The notes: generated from the letters alone by a model not told the origin. 64,000 bases of DNA from LD21 sp963715785 (GCA_963715785.1 OY970276.1:1240001-1304000), one strand, 5' to 3'; numbered from the stretch's first letter, positions 32,529 through 42,228 are shown. Numbers and translations are program-made.

Positions 32529-33665
32529 ATGGCAGGAATTTATATACATATCCCGTTTTGTAAAAAGCTCTGTTTTTACTGCGATTTCTATCATGTTATT
32601 TCTTCAGATGACAATTCGTCCTATATTTCTGCTTTGCTTAAGGAAACAACACTAAGAAAGAATTATCTTGAAAATGAAATCGTTTCAACAATTTATGTAG
32701 GAGGTGGCACTCCTTCGGTGTTTTCAATAAAGGACCTGGGAACAATTCTGAATCATATACATAAGCTTTTTTCCATTTCTTCGGAATGTGAAATAACTGT
32801 TGAACTTAACCCTGATGATGTAGAGACGGAGTATCTTGAAGGGCTGAAAGATCTTGGTATAAACAGGATCAGTATGGGAATCCAGTCGTGGCGCGATACG
32901 GATCTGAAGATGCTCAACAGACGACACGATTCGGCGCAAGCTGCGACTGCACTTAAACGAACACTGGATGCGGGTTTCAATAATGTGACAATTGATCTGA
33001 TTTACGGAATTCCGGGAATGAGCCAGGCGGAATGGGCAGCGAATCTTGAATATTCTTTCTCCTTTGATATTAAGCACCTGTCTGCTTATCATCTGACAAT
33101 TGAACCCGGCACAGTTTTCGGGAAGATGCTTGAGAAAGGGATGCTCTCCGAAATTGATGAAAATGACAGTGCCGCACAATTTAATATTCTGATTGAGAGA
33201 GCCGAATCGTCAGGATTTATCCAGTATGAAATTTCAAATTTTGGTAAGTCGGGTTATTTTTCCATTCACAATTCGAATTACTGGAAACAGGTAAATTATC
33301 TGGGATTGGGCCCCTCAGCCCACTCGTTTAATGGTTATTCGCGTCAGTGGAATTTGCGTGATCTCAGGGGCTATATAAAATCGGTGAATGCGGGCAGGTC
33401 ATTTTTTGAAAGCGAAGAGCTTGACACGAAGAAGAGGTTTAATGAATATATAATGACATCCCTTAGAACGATGTGGGGTATTGATCTGGAGTATGTTGAA
33501 AAGATGTTTGAAAAAGAGGGATATGATTATGTTTTGAATCTTTCCGGGAAGTTCAGGAACTATGGTCTTATGAAGCTTGAAAAAAATTCCCTGGTTCTTA
33601 CAAACCAGGGAAAGCTTATATCAGATAATATTATTACTGAATTTATGATGCCGGGTGAGGACTGA
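32529..33665 (+). CDS. hemW: HemW, radical SAM heme chaperone
   Basis: 378 residues from the ATG at 32529, since the protein family starts with the segment MAGIYIHIPFC; a GTG six codons upstream is in frame. The radical SAM cysteines are C11, C15 and C18 in CKKLCFYCDF. The fourth cysteine typical of the coproporphyrinogen oxidase HemN (CxxxCxxCxC) is replaced by Phe, which marks HemW, a heme-binding chaperone that delivers heme to respiratory proteins. Further motifs: YVGGGTPS, ELNPDD, RISMGIQSW and IDLIYGIPG. C-terminal HemN-like helical domain is complete. Ends one base before a convergent gene. Confidence 0.93.
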   Translation: MAGIYIHIPFCKKLCFYCDFYHVISSDDNSSYISALLKETTLRKNYLENEIVSTIYVGGGTPSVFSIKDLGTILNHIHKLFSISSECEITVELNPDDVETEYLEGLKDLGINRISMGIQSWRDTDLKMLNRRHDSAQAATALKRTLDAGFNNVTIDLIYGIPGMSQAEWAANLEYSFSFDIKHLSAYHLTIEPGTVFGKMLEKGMLSEIDENDSAAQFNILIERAESSGFIQYEISNFGKSGYFSIHNSNYWKQVNYLGLGPSAHSFNGYSRQWNLRDLRGYIKSVNAGRSFFESEELDTKKRFNEYIMTSLRTMWGIDLEYVEKMFEKEGYDYVLNLSGKFRNYGLMKLEKNSLVLTNQGKLISDNIITEFMMPGED

Positions 33666-34571
33666 TTATCTCTTTGAGAGCATAAAATTTGTACGGCCTA
33701 TTATATTATCATCGAGATAAAGTTCAACGCTGTAGTTTCCTATAATAAAATCTCCTTTGTTATCCATATAAATACACACGTCAATATCCTGATTCATATA
33801 ATCCACCTGGCGGGTGGCAGAATAGATTATTTTATTGCCTTTATAATCGAACAGGTTATCGGGACTGCTGGTTACAACCAGGGAGTCGGGTCTGATAACT
33901 CTCATATACACATCTTTCGGACCGGGCTTGGCAAGTGGATTTTCTCGCAGGGTGAAGCAGATCCTAAGCTTATCCAGCAAATTGATCCTTGTGGTCTCCT
34001 TTCTCTTTTTATTAAGAGAAACTGCAACAATGTTCTTCGCCTGAATTATTGAGGCAATATCTACTTTGGAGCTTAATTCCTCTTTGGCTTTTGACAGCTC
34101 CGTGTTTGTATTCCTTACCTGCGATATCTGTTGTTTTATCTCGGTATTCTCCGAGGCAAGCATTTTATTTCGGGTATTCAGTGAATCGATCTGTACAATG
34201 TAGCTTTTCATTATTTCCCGCATTGTCGTGATCTCACTTTTATACCGTCTAATCAGTTGTACATTGGATGCATTGACAGACAGGAGCTTGATGATCTTCT
34301 TTTTCTGTGTCTCTAACCCGGCTTTCAATGTATCATTGTTCGTTTTCAGGGTATCATAGGCAACAACCATATGCCTTAGTTCATTGGCAAGGGAATCTTT
34401 CTCCTGGGTCAGGGCAGTTTCCATTTCAGCCATTTTGCTTCTCTTATCGAAATAAAGAAAAATAAGAGCGATGAGGGCAACGCCAAGGATAATTGAAGCA
34501 ATAATCATACCCTGGGGTGTGCTTTTCTTTGTATCCTGCGGTCTTTGGGTACTACTGTTTAAATCTGCCAT
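33666..34571 (-). CDS. Membrane-anchored coiled-coil protein, unknown function
   Basis: 301 residues, no named family recognised. A polar N-terminus (1-21) precedes one membrane helix (about 22-42), then a coiled coil with heptad spacing from about 45 to 180 (for example TEIKQQISQVRNTNTELSKAKEEL), then a beta-rich C-terminal domain (about 195-301) containing ICFTLRENPLAKPGPKDVYMRV and IGNYSVELYLDDNIIG. No catalytic motif. The topology suggests a cytoplasmic tail with a periplasmic coiled coil and beta domain, possibly an envelope spacer or sensor. Has its own -7 element at 34601-34608. Confidence 0.7.
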   Translation of the reverse strand: MADLNSSTQRPQDTKKSTPQGMIIASIILGVALIALIFLYFDKRSKMAEMETALTQEKDSLANELRHMVVAYDTLKTNNDTLKAGLETQKKKIIKLLSVNASNVQLIRRYKSEITTMREIMKSYIVQIDSLNTRNKMLASENTEIKQQISQVRNTNTELSKAKEELSSKVDIASIIQAKNIVAVSLNKKRKETTRINLLDKLRICFTLRENPLAKPGPKDVYMRVIRPDSLVVTSSPDNLFDYKGNKIIYSATRQVDYMNQDIDVCIYMDNKGDFIIGNYSVELYLDDNIIGRTNFMLSKR

Positions 34572-34600
34572 TTATCTAGTTGTGTTTAAAGGTTTCAGTA

Positions 34601-34608
34601 CAAAATTA
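34601..34608 (-). promoter_or_regulatory. -7 promoter element for the coiled-coil membrane protein
   Basis: TAATTTTG on the minus strand fits TAnnTTTG, 30 bases before the ATG. Confidence 0.5.
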
Positions 34609-34741
34609 ACAATATCCTGCTACTTTTTCAAATTTAAAATATAAACATAAGACATTGGTTTTTGTTATCTTGTTTAATGATTCAGGTGATAAATAGATCA
34701 TCATTTAATTAGTTTTTTTCAAACCGGTAAGTACAAGAATT

Positions 34742-35587
34742 ATGAAATATGTTGGTGCGCATGTGAGTGCTTCGGGAGGGGTGGAAAATGCTCCCGTGAA
34801 TGCATATGAGATCGGGGCAAGGGCATTTGCCCTTTTTACCAAGAATCAAAGACAATGGGTAGCTAATCCGTTGTCGCTTGCAAGTATTAAATTATTCCGG
34901 CAGAATTGTGAGAAGTACGACTTCCAGCCTTTTCAGATTCTGCCACACGACAGTTACCTTATCAACCTGGGTCACCCTGATAATGAGCAACTTGAAAAAT
35001 CGAGAGCTGCGTTTCTCGATGAAATGCAGCGATGTGAACAATTGGGGCTCGATCGTCTTAATTTTCACCCGGGAAGCCACCTGAAAGCAATTACTGAAGA
35101 AGAATGCCTGAGCCGGATTGCCGGTTCTATCAATTTCGTGCTTGAAAAAACAAAAGGAGTTACAGCTGTTATTGAAAACACTGCCGGACAGGGCACAAAT
35201 ATGGGCCACAAGTTCGAACAGATCAGGTTTATTATTGATAAGGTTGAGGATAAATCGCGTGTTGGTGTTTGCATTGATACCTGTCATGCATATACAGCAG
35301 GTTATGACATAAAAACGCCAGCAGGGTATGCTGAAACATTTAATCTTTTTGAAAAAATTATCGGCTTCGGCTTCCTTAAAGGGATGCATTTCAACGACAC
35401 GAAAAAAGAATTAGCTACCAGAGTCGACAGGCATGACAGTATAGGCAAAGGCTTTCTTGGTGAGGAAAGTTTCAGGATGCTAATGAATGATAAAAGGCTG
35501 GATAACATGCCATTGATACTTGAAACTCCCGAAGAATCATTATGGGAAACCGAAATTAAGAATCTGTATTCGCTTGTCGGGAAATAA
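34742..35587 (+). CDS. nfo: Endonuclease IV (AP endonuclease)
   Basis: Cleaves DNA at abasic sites in base excision repair with a three-zinc centre. 281 residues, usual size. TIM-barrel signatures in order: HVSASGGVENAP (7-18), LTKNQRQW-type FTKNQRQW, NFHPGSH (metal His), ENTAGQGTNMG (metal Glu), CIDTCHAYTAGYDI (metal Asp and His), HFNDTK and DRHDSIGKG, and PLILETPEE (last metal Glu). Nothing is missing. Converges with the patatin gene. With uvrC, xth and ruvB it adds to the DNA repair genes in the window. Confidence 0.96.
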   Translation: MKYVGAHVSASGGVENAPVNAYEIGARAFALFTKNQRQWVANPLSLASIKLFRQNCEKYDFQPFQILPHDSYLINLGHPDNEQLEKSRAAFLDEMQRCEQLGLDRLNFHPGSHLKAITEEECLSRIAGSINFVLEKTKGVTAVIENTAGQGTNMGHKFEQIRFIIDKVEDKSRVGVCIDTCHAYTAGYDIKTPAGYAETFNLFEKIIGFGFLKGMHFNDTKKELATRVDRHDSIGKGFLGEESFRMLMNDKRLDNMPLILETPEESLWETEIKNLYSLVGK

Positions 35588-35593
35588 ATTTAC

Positions 35594-36379
35594 TTACTGG
35601 ATGCTCTGCATTAATCTGATATCAGTTTCTTTAAGTTTTGCTGTGGTTGCATTATATCCTATGTCAAACAGTTCATGCGCTTTTTCCGGATCAAGAATTT
35701 TATAATTCCGAAGCTCGAGAGGGGCAATAAACAGGTCAAACTTCTTTGATTTCTCATGAATTTCCTTTGACATGCTCAGCATAAAAGTTCTCTCGGCGAT
35801 ACTTATCAATCCTGAGATCTTTTTCATATAACCCACCGGGTTGACAAATGAACCTATCAGGATCCGGCATAATTGTTCTATCGGTCTCAGTGGCAGATTA
35901 TCAAGAACTCCTCCGTCAACATACGAGATATCTCCGATTTTTACAGGCTGGAAAAGAACCGGAATACTTGCCGAAGCAATGACAGGATCAAAAAGATCTC
36001 CTTCGGAAAAATAAACTGCACGGCCATTATTCAGATCGGTGGCAGCCACGAACATGGGGATCTTAAGCTCATTAAATTTTTTCGACCGGAGACCTGTTTT
36101 CAAAATCTTTGTGATCCCATTAATCTGAAGCAGTCCTTCCCGTGGCAATGCCGGGCGCATAAAATCCAGCCGGCTGCCTCCATCCATCATTTTAAGGATC
36201 TCTGTGGGAGTGTGGCCATCAGCATATAATACGCCAATAATAGCCCCGGCGCTTGTTCCTGATATTACATCCGGGAATAATCCTGCATCATTTAATGCCT
36301 GTAACACTCCAAGGTGTGCAAATCCTCTTGCCCCGCCTCCGCTTAAAACCAGTCCGATATTATATTGTTTGGATGACAT
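35594..36379 (-). CDS. Patatin-like phospholipase (RssA type)
   Basis: 261 residues. Oxyanion hole SGGGARG at 13-19, nucleophile S43 in GTSAG and catalytic D155 in VDGGVLDNLP: the Ser-Asp dyad of bacterial patatins is complete. Compact RssA-like proteins are cytoplasmic serine hydrolases acting on acyl lipids; a signal peptide is absent, so this differs from the large outer-membrane PlpD type. It lies 10-20 bases after the metal transporter mntH and should be co-transcribed with it. Confidence 0.9.
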   Translation of the reverse strand: MSSKQYNIGLVLSGGGARGFAHLGVLQALNDAGLFPDVISGTSAGAIIGVLYADGHTPTEILKMMDGGSRLDFMRPALPREGLLQINGITKILKTGLRSKKFNELKIPMFVAATDLNNGRAVYFSEGDLFDPVIASASIPVLFQPVKIGDISYVDGGVLDNLPLRPIEQLCRILIGSFVNPVGYMKKISGLISIAERTFMLSMSKEIHEKSKKFDLFIAPLELRNYKILDPEKAHELFDIGYNATTAKLKETDIRLMQSIQ

Positions 36380-36397
36380 AAGTTGGTTTATATAAGT

Positions 36398-37690
36398 TTA
36401 TATCTTCAGGATATCCAGAAGTAATTTTATATTTAAAAATGTAACTATTGCCGCGATAGAAGACAGCAGACCAATAAGAAAGCGGCTGTTTGCATATTTC
36501 CCCATGACTTTTCCCGAAGAGGTCAGGTATATTTGTACAGCTACAGTAAAAGGAAGCTGGATACCAAGAAAGACCTGCGACAGGATAAGGGCTTTGAACG
36601 AATCCCCAATAAAAAAGATCAGCAGCAGGGCGGCTGCAAGAGATATAATAACACCTATGCGAGAGTGGTTGTCTTTTATATTATAAGGTTCATTGTACAT
36701 TCCTGAAACAATGGAACCTCCTGCCATACCCGACGTTATCGTCGAAGCTATCCCTGCAAACAGAAGTGCGACTGCAAATACCACTGAAGCATTTGTACCG
36801 AGCAATGGTTCAAGAAGCCTGTTTGCCTGCGGAAGCTCAGTGACTTTCTGACCGCTTGTGAAAAATGTAGCAGCTGCAAGGAGAATCATAGCGCTGTTGA
36901 TTGCCCAGCCGACGATCATTGAAAAAAGTGTATCTGCAAATTCGAAACGGAGTTGACGTGTAATGACTTTTTCATCCTGAAGATTCCATTGCCTGCTTTG
37001 TATTATTTCAGAATGCAGAAAAAGGTTGTGAGGCATAACCACGGCACCCATGACACTCATTATAAGAAGTATAGAGCCATGAGGGAATGATGGTTTTACC
37101 CATGATATTCCTGCCTGGATCCAATCGACCTTTACCAGGAACAATTCATATAAAAATGAAATTCCGATGATCGAAACAAACCCGATGATCCATCTTTCAA
37201 TTTTTTTATAGGAATTTGAAAACAGCATTATCATTACAAATAGGGTAACCAGAACAGAACCTGCTTTTATCGGAATCTTAAATAGCATATTCAGCGCAAT
37301 AGCACCGCCAAGAATCTCAGCCAGTGATGTTGAGACAGAAGCCAGAACTGCGAATGACAAAACTGATTTTGAAATCCAGGGTTTAAGATAAGTAGTCGAA
37401 GCCTCCGACAGACATAACCCTGTCGCAATTCCCAGGTGAGCAACATTATGCTGCAAAACAATAAGCATAATGGTTGAGAGTGTTACAATCCACAGCAGTG
37501 TATAGCCGAATTGTGATCCTGTGGCAATATTGGCAGCCCAATTGCCCGGATCAATGAAACCGACTGTCACAAGCAATCCCGGACCAATATATTTGAAGAT
37601 GTCAAGGGCTCCGAAAATAGGTTTATGATCCTTCCTTTTTAGGTCGCTGAAAAATCCGAAGATATTAAATTGATTCTTAAACCTGAACAT
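36398..37690 (-). CDS. mntH: Nramp family Mn2+/Fe2+ transporter
   Basis: Proton-coupled uptake of manganese or ferrous iron across the inner membrane. 430 residues from the ATG at 37690 (a TTG two codons upstream is less likely), about eleven membrane helices. The metal-binding motif in helix 1 is DPGN (47-50) and in helix 6 it is MPHN within GAVVMPHNLFLHS, the Nramp signature. A further conserved segment ASTITSGMAGG follows. No MntR-type regulator is adjacent. The promoter -7 element is at 37747-37754 and the patatin gene follows. Confidence 0.93.
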   Translation of the reverse strand: MFRFKNQFNIFGFFSDLKRKDHKPIFGALDIFKYIGPGLLVTVGFIDPGNWAANIATGSQFGYTLLWIVTLSTIMLIVLQHNVAHLGIATGLCLSEASTTYLKPWISKSVLSFAVLASVSTSLAEILGGAIALNMLFKIPIKAGSVLVTLFVMIMLFSNSYKKIERWIIGFVSIIGISFLYELFLVKVDWIQAGISWVKPSFPHGSILLIMSVMGAVVMPHNLFLHSEIIQSRQWNLQDEKVITRQLRFEFADTLFSMIVGWAINSAMILLAAATFFTSGQKVTELPQANRLLEPLLGTNASVVFAVALLFAGIASTITSGMAGGSIVSGMYNEPYNIKDNHSRIGVIISLAAALLLIFFIGDSFKALILSQVFLGIQLPFTVAVQIYLTSSGKVMGKYANSRFLIGLLSSIAAIVTFLNIKLLLDILKI

Positions 37691-37746
37691 ATTCAATAAG
37701 TTACCGGTGGAAATTACAAATCAATGGTAAGTCTTGTTCTTCATGG

Positions 37747-37754
37747 CAAATATA
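37747..37754 (-). promoter_or_regulatory. -7 promoter element for mntH
   Basis: TATATTTG on the minus strand fits TAnnTTTG, 57 bases before the ATG. Confidence 0.45.
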
Positions 37755-37859
37755 GGCAATGATATCGAAAATCATTAAAAGGATAATCAAGATCATTTGA
37801 AAATCAATAGATTTACAGGCAGATTAGACATTGACATTTATAACTAATATGTAACCGAT

Positions 37860-38150
37860 ATGCAATTTATCTTGTTAGCTTATGATGCTATTGATCCTCA
37901 GGCCCTTGAGCGCAGATTAAATGTAAGGGAAGATCATCTTAGCAAGATCAGCGTACTTAAAAAGAAAGGCGAATTTATATTTGGAGGAGCTATCCTCGAT
38001 GATGAGGGGAAAATGATCGGATCGATGATCATTTACGATTTCCCTGACCGCCAGTCGCTTGACGAAAAATTAAAGGATGAGCCATATTTTACAAAAGGGG
38101 TCTGGGAAAGGATAGAAATCAGGCCTTTCCGTAAAGTAAATTTTCAATAG
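37860..38150 (+). CDS. YciI family protein
   Basis: 96 residues, a single ferredoxin-like YciI domain. The conserved histidine is in VREDHLS (about 22-28) and the conserved aspartate in LKDEPYFTKGVW (about 72-83), together with GGAILDDEGK. Family members resemble muconolactone isomerase; some have chlorohydrolase-like or dehydrochlorinase activity, but most have no known function. Three bases separate it from the small membrane protein downstream. Confidence 0.88.
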   Translation: MQFILLAYDAIDPQALERRLNVREDHLSKISVLKKKGEFIFGGAILDDEGKMIGSMIIYDFPDRQSLDEKLKDEPYFTKGVWERIEIRPFRKVNFQ

Positions 38151-38152
38151 GA

Positions 38153-38605
38153 ATGGATATAAAAAAATTAACTCCGGCGGTTGATAAAAGGGTTCTTATT
38201 CTCCTTGCAGGTCTCATGTGGTGCGGAGTAGGGGTTATGCTGGCCCATTTTGCCGTACTTTGGCTTTCATCATGTACCGTGAAACAACAGATATTCTATT
38301 ATATGACAGGATTTCTTGCTGCTATGCCAATCCATCATTTCGGATTCCTGAAAATTGCCGACAAAAACATTAACAGGCTGCTTCCGGCTACTGAAAAAAA
38401 ATGCATTTTTTCCTTTATGACCTGGAAAAGCTATATAATTGTTCTTATAATGGTTTCTATGGGACTGGCACTGCGTCATTCCTCGCTTCCAAAGAGATAC
38501 CTTTCAATTCTTTATAATGGAATCGGATTGGCATTGTTCCTGTCGGGAATAAGGTATTTGAGATTTTTCCTGAAGTTATCAGCCGTAGAGAAATCTCAGG
38601 AATAG
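38153..38605 (+). CDS. Four-helix membrane protein, unknown function
   Basis: 150 residues with four hydrophobic segments (about 15-37, 45-62, 90-108 and 117-136) and positively charged termini. I recognise no family. The first helix contains two Cys (MWCGVG and SSC). It immediately follows the YciI gene and is presumably in the same transcript; it converges with the serine hydrolase gene three bases on. Confidence 0.7.
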   Translation: MDIKKLTPAVDKRVLILLAGLMWCGVGVMLAHFAVLWLSSCTVKQQIFYYMTGFLAAMPIHHFGFLKIADKNINRLLPATEKKCIFSFMTWKSYIIVLIMVSMGLALRHSSLPKRYLSILYNGIGLALFLSGIRYLRFFLKLSAVEKSQE

Positions 38606-38608
38606 ATG

Positions 38609-39877
38609 TCACTTTCCCGGGACCTCTTCTTTCAGATATTTTAATACCTTGCCAAATACCTGGTGCCTTACAGGTCCAACATTATAATATTCACCATTGC
38701 TCAATAGACCAGTATTCTGCCTGTTTATCAGCAGAATTATTGATATTCGGTATTCAGGTATGACCGAAATGCTTGTACCTGTAAATCCGGTGTGGCCGAA
38801 AGTGCCTTCCGGGCCGTTTTTCATGAATGAGTTATCGGGATCCATCATCCAGCCAAGACCATTGTTGAATTTGTCCTTTGTTAAGAACAGCTGCACTGTT
38901 TTTTCCGAGAGAAACCGGCCGCCGGGAGTATTTCCTTTATTAATCAGCATGTCAACAAGCTTCTGCAGGTCATCAGCAGTTGAAAACAATCCCGCAGCAC
39001 CTGAAATCCCCCCGTTTGCATACCAGGCATTGCCATCATTAACTTCTCCGCGGAGAGTATAAGTGCGCCAGCCGTTCCATGATGCAGGATCAATATCCCT
39101 GATCTTAAATCCCAAAGTTGAATCGTAGACCATTCTTTTTTCATAGGGATTGCCATGCGAAGTGGCCGCAAATGTTTTAAAATTCCCGGTCCGTAGCGGA
39201 TTATAAACTGTATTATCCATATGGAGCGGAAGAAAAATATTTTCAGACATGAATTTATCCAGCGGCATTCCGGAAACGGTTTCAATTATCTCTCCGAGAA
39301 TTACAAAGCCAAGGTCACTGTAACGCCTTTGAGCGCCAACAGGAAACATCAAAGGCAGTTCTCCGATCAATTTATAACTTTCTTCCTTGTTTGAAGCCCG
39401 GTAGTAAAGAGGATACCATTCATAAAGACCTGCCGTGTGGGTAATGAGATGATGAATGGTGATTCTTTTTTTCCCGGGAGTGTCAAAGGCTTTTATATAC
39501 TTGTAAACCGGATCATCAATCTTAATCAGTCCCCTGTCGACCAGCAGCATGATTGATGTTGTGGTGCCTATCACCTTTGTAAGCGATGCAATATCGAACA
39601 TATCATCGACCGTCATTTTCTCCGGTTGGCTGAGCAGTTGATTGTTATAATCATACTTTTGAGCAAAACCGTATGCTTTTTTGCAGAGAACCTCATCTCC
39701 CTTTTTTATCTCTATTACAGCTCCGGGGATCTTGTCAAGGCTTACCTGTGAGTTCAGAATGCTGTCTATACCGGCGATAAGATTTTCTTTTGACGATCTC
39801 TCCCCTGTCTTCTGGCTGCACGATACATTAACCATTGCAGACAGTATTATCACAAGAAACAATGATTGTTTGTTCAT
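38609..39877 (-). CDS. Beta-lactamase-fold serine hydrolase, lipoprotein
   Basis: 422 residues. Signal peptide with lipobox VNVSC (Cys 20). Class C beta-lactamase/penicillin-binding-protein fold: S98-x-x-K101 in ASLTKV, the YxN position is Y186-S-D (Asn replaced by Asp) and the KTG position is HTG in FGHTGFTG. These changes are common in the esterase and D-aminopeptidase branch of the family, so antibiotic resistance should not be assumed. It is the last gene after a sodium:solute symporter and an acetyltransferase, suggesting hydrolysis of a compound whose products are taken up. Confidence 0.9.
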   Translation of the reverse strand: MNKQSLFLVIILSAMVNVSCSQKTGERSSKENLIAGIDSILNSQVSLDKIPGAVIEIKKGDEVLCKKAYGFAQKYDYNNQLLSQPEKMTVDDMFDIASLTKVIGTTTSIMLLVDRGLIKIDDPVYKYIKAFDTPGKKRITIHHLITHTAGLYEWYPLYYRASNKEESYKLIGELPLMFPVGAQRRYSDLGFVILGEIIETVSGMPLDKFMSENIFLPLHMDNTVYNPLRTGNFKTFAATSHGNPYEKRMVYDSTLGFKIRDIDPASWNGWRTYTLRGEVNDGNAWYANGGISGAAGLFSTADDLQKLVDMLINKGNTPGGRFLSEKTVQLFLTKDKFNNGLGWMMDPDNSFMKNGPEGTFGHTGFTGTSISVIPEYRISIILLINRQNTGLLSNGEYYNVGPVRHQVFGKVLKYLKEEVPGK

Positions 39878-39888
39878 GGCAGTAAAAT

Positions 39889-40386
39889 TTATTTTATGTT
39901 GCTCTGTTTATATCCAACTCGCGGACCAGCCGTTTTTAGCAGAAGCAGTTCAGTAAATCCGTCTTTCACAAAATTATTCAGTTCGCCGATAAGCTTGAAT
40001 CCAAAATCATGGTAAAGCTTAATTGCCCCTTTATTAAACGATGAGACGCAGATAAAAACGTTTGGTGAGAACTTAAGGATCCTGTCTTCGCAAAACAGAA
40101 GGAGTTTCTTCCCCAGCCCCCTGCCTCTGAAGCCGGCATCTATGCAAATAGTCTGGATATATCCTGAAAATGTGCCGCAGGTCTGGATAATAACAAAACC
40201 GGCTTTTAAATTTTCCTCCTCAATTACATAAATTTCTTTGAATTGCCCCTCAAAAGCCAATAGGCATTGCTCATAATTCATACCCAGGGTAATCCATGGA
40301 TCTGTTTTTGCCATCATCATGGCACAGTCTGCAAAATCCGCTTTGTCAGATGTAAGCCTGATTAAAACTTTTTGATCCTTCTGCAT
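39889..40386 (-). CDS. GNAT family N-acetyltransferase
   Basis: 165 residues from the ATG at 40386; a TTG seven codons upstream overlaps the symporter stop (TTGA) and could serve as a coupled start. The acetyl-CoA-binding motif A is CIDAGFRGRGLGKKLLLFCE, followed by FICVSSFNKGAIKLYHDFGF, the usual C-terminal half of GNAT enzymes. Acceptor substrate unknown. It lies between the symporter and the beta-lactamase-fold lipoprotein in one operon. Confidence 0.88.
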   Translation of the reverse strand: MQKDQKVLIRLTSDKADFADCAMMMAKTDPWITLGMNYEQCLLAFEGQFKEIYVIEEENLKAGFVIIQTCGTFSGYIQTICIDAGFRGRGLGKKLLLFCEDRILKFSPNVFICVSSFNKGAIKLYHDFGFKLIGELNNFVKDGFTELLLLKTAGPRVGYKQSNIK

Positions 40387-40403
40387 TTGATTATTATTAA
40401 AAA

Positions 40404-41876
40404 TCAAAGTTCAACTGAAGTCTCCGCCATTTTTTTCCTGATAACGATTAAAAATATGATTGTCAGTAACGCATTTACAAAAATATTCATAAACCCGAAA
40501 TCAAACTGAAATGCTCTTATAAAATATCCATTCAGAAGCCAGGTAAAAAATGCTGCCGATATGCAAGCCACAGGCACCCATCGCTCCCTGAACCTTATTT
40601 TGGAGAAGAGGCCTGTGAGATAAAGCCCTAAAATAGGTCCGTATGTATAGCCCGCAATTTTGAAAATAGTATTAATGATTGCTCCCTTGCTGTACCAGAA
40701 TGACATTACAATTAGAAACATAACTATGTTAACACCCAGCAAAACAGCGTTTTTAATCTTTTTCTTTGACTCATGAGGCTGATTTTCAATGTCCATAAAA
40801 TCGTAGCTGAAGGCTGTGGTCAATGCGGCGATGCATGAATCAATACTGGCGAATGTTGAAGCGATTACGCCGATCAGAAAAGCAACTGCGCCTATCTTGC
40901 CAAAATAATTCAAAGTCAGTAAAGGGTAGAGATCATCAGTATTCAGGAATTTTCCATCTTTTGTTGACAGACTGACGCCATGTCTTTTCGCATAGATATA
41001 TATCAGAACTCCGAGTCCAAGGAACATTGTCTGCGCAAATGCAATAAAAAAGCTGAAGGACAGAACATTTTTCTTTGCATCCCTGGCATTTTTAACTGTG
41101 AGGGTTTTTTGCATCATGCTTTGGTCAAGACCTACCAATGCTACTGTAATAAGAAGTCCGGAAATAAACTGCTTGAAGAAATTAGAACCGGAATGAAAAT
41201 TCCAGTCAAAAACTTTTGCATATGGATGATGAATAATGGTTTTTGTCATTTCAGGAAATGAAAGACCCAATGAATGCTTAATTGTGAGTATTGAGATCAC
41301 AATTACGGTGATCAGGAATAGTGACTGAAGGGCATCAGTCCAGACAATTGTCTTGATACCTGATTTGTTGGTATATAGCCAGATTAAGATGAGGACGACA
41401 ATTATTGTTAAAAAATAAGGAATATGAAGAGCGTCAAAGAAAGCATACTGAAGGATTTTTATAGAGAGAAGCAGTCTTAGTGCAGCTCCGAAAGATTGAG
41501 AGACCAGGAAAAACAAGGACCCGGTTTTATATGTAACATTTCCAAAGCGGACATTCAGGTAAGTATATATCGATACAAGCTTCATTCTGTAATAAATGGG
41601 AGTCAGAATAAAAGCAATAAAGAGATAACCGACAATGGTGCCAAGGATAAACTGAAAATAGTACAGATTGTTATTTCCAACATTTCCCGGTATTGAGACA
41701 AGCGAAACAGCGGAGATTCCCGATCCGATCATACCGAATGCCACCAGGAACCATGGAGAGGCTCTGTCGCCGTCAAAAAAAGTCGTGTCGTGAACATGCC
41801 TTGAAGCTATATGAGAGATCAGCATCAGGAGTGAAAAATAGGAGAGGATGATAACAAACAGAAGCAGTGGACTCAT
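40404..41876 (-). CDS. Sodium:solute symporter
   Basis: 490 residues with about thirteen membrane helices, the SSF family topology. Signatures: GMIGSGISAVSLVSIPG (about 49-65), GYLFIAFILTPIYYR, WTDALQSLFLI near 177-187, which is the core SSF signature, and GVIASTFASIDSCIAALTTAF near 335-355 containing the sodium-site serines. Substrate is open: sugars, sialic acids and amino acids occur in the family. First gene of symporter-GNAT-serine hydrolase, with a -7 element at 41903-41910. Confidence 0.92.
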   Translation of the reverse strand: MSPLLLFVIILSYFSLLMLISHIASRHVHDTTFFDGDRASPWFLVAFGMIGSGISAVSLVSIPGNVGNNNLYYFQFILGTIVGYLFIAFILTPIYYRMKLVSIYTYLNVRFGNVTYKTGSLFFLVSQSFGAALRLLLSIKILQYAFFDALHIPYFLTIIVVLILIWLYTNKSGIKTIVWTDALQSLFLITVIVISILTIKHSLGLSFPEMTKTIIHHPYAKVFDWNFHSGSNFFKQFISGLLITVALVGLDQSMMQKTLTVKNARDAKKNVLSFSFFIAFAQTMFLGLGVLIYIYAKRHGVSLSTKDGKFLNTDDLYPLLTLNYFGKIGAVAFLIGVIASTFASIDSCIAALTTAFSYDFMDIENQPHESKKKIKNAVLLGVNIVMFLIVMSFWYSKGAIINTIFKIAGYTYGPILGLYLTGLFSKIRFRERWVPVACISAAFFTWLLNGYFIRAFQFDFGFMNIFVNALLTIIFLIVIRKKMAETSVEL

Positions 41877-41902
41877 CAGTCGGTTATTAACAATAAAGTC
41901 CT

Positions 41903-41910
41903 CAAACGTA
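41903..41910 (-). promoter_or_regulatory. -7 promoter element for the symporter operon
   Basis: TACGTTTG on the minus strand fits TAnnTTTG, 27 bases before the symporter ATG. Confidence 0.5.
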
Positions 41911-42151
41911 ACAAAAAAGTCGGATAAATTATATTTCTTTATTCATACGAACCCGGATCGTTTAAATCTGGTGGCTTGCAAAATATCCCAACCATTTCGC
42001 TAGTGATGTTAATACTCAGGATAAAAAAACCGGGTGAGTTACTGATTGAAAATTCTTTAAGAGGGCGGTAGTTATAACCAGTGGTAACCGGGCCTTCCTG
42101 TTTTCTTTCGGAGAGCCCTGATCACGGGATCCGGCAAGTAAACAAATAAAA
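41911..42151. other. Intergenic region upstream of the symporter
   Basis: Part of the 352-base gap between the fusion-gene terminator and the symporter. Apart from the promoter and the terminator it holds only short GC-rich patches (around 42085-42135) without a clear fold or open frame. Confidence 0.4.
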
Positions 42152-42198
42152 GGAAGGGGTTTGTCAATTTCCATGGCAAAAAATTTTAAACCCCTTCC
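42152..42198 (-). terminator. Intrinsic terminator after the methyltransferase/ATP-grasp gene
   Basis: GGAAGGGGTTT (42152-42162) pairs perfectly with AAACCCCTTCC (42188-42198) across a 25-base AT-rich loop. Read on the minus strand the stem is followed by TTTTATTTGTT, so it ends the fusion gene's transcript. Confidence 0.75.
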
Positions 42199-42228
42199 GG
42201 GAAAAAGAACAACAATAATCCAAACCTT

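Noticed and set aside
38609..39877. Class C beta-lactamase conferring resistance
   Set aside because: YxN is Y-S-D and KTG is HTG, as in esterase and peptidase relatives; only the fold is supported.
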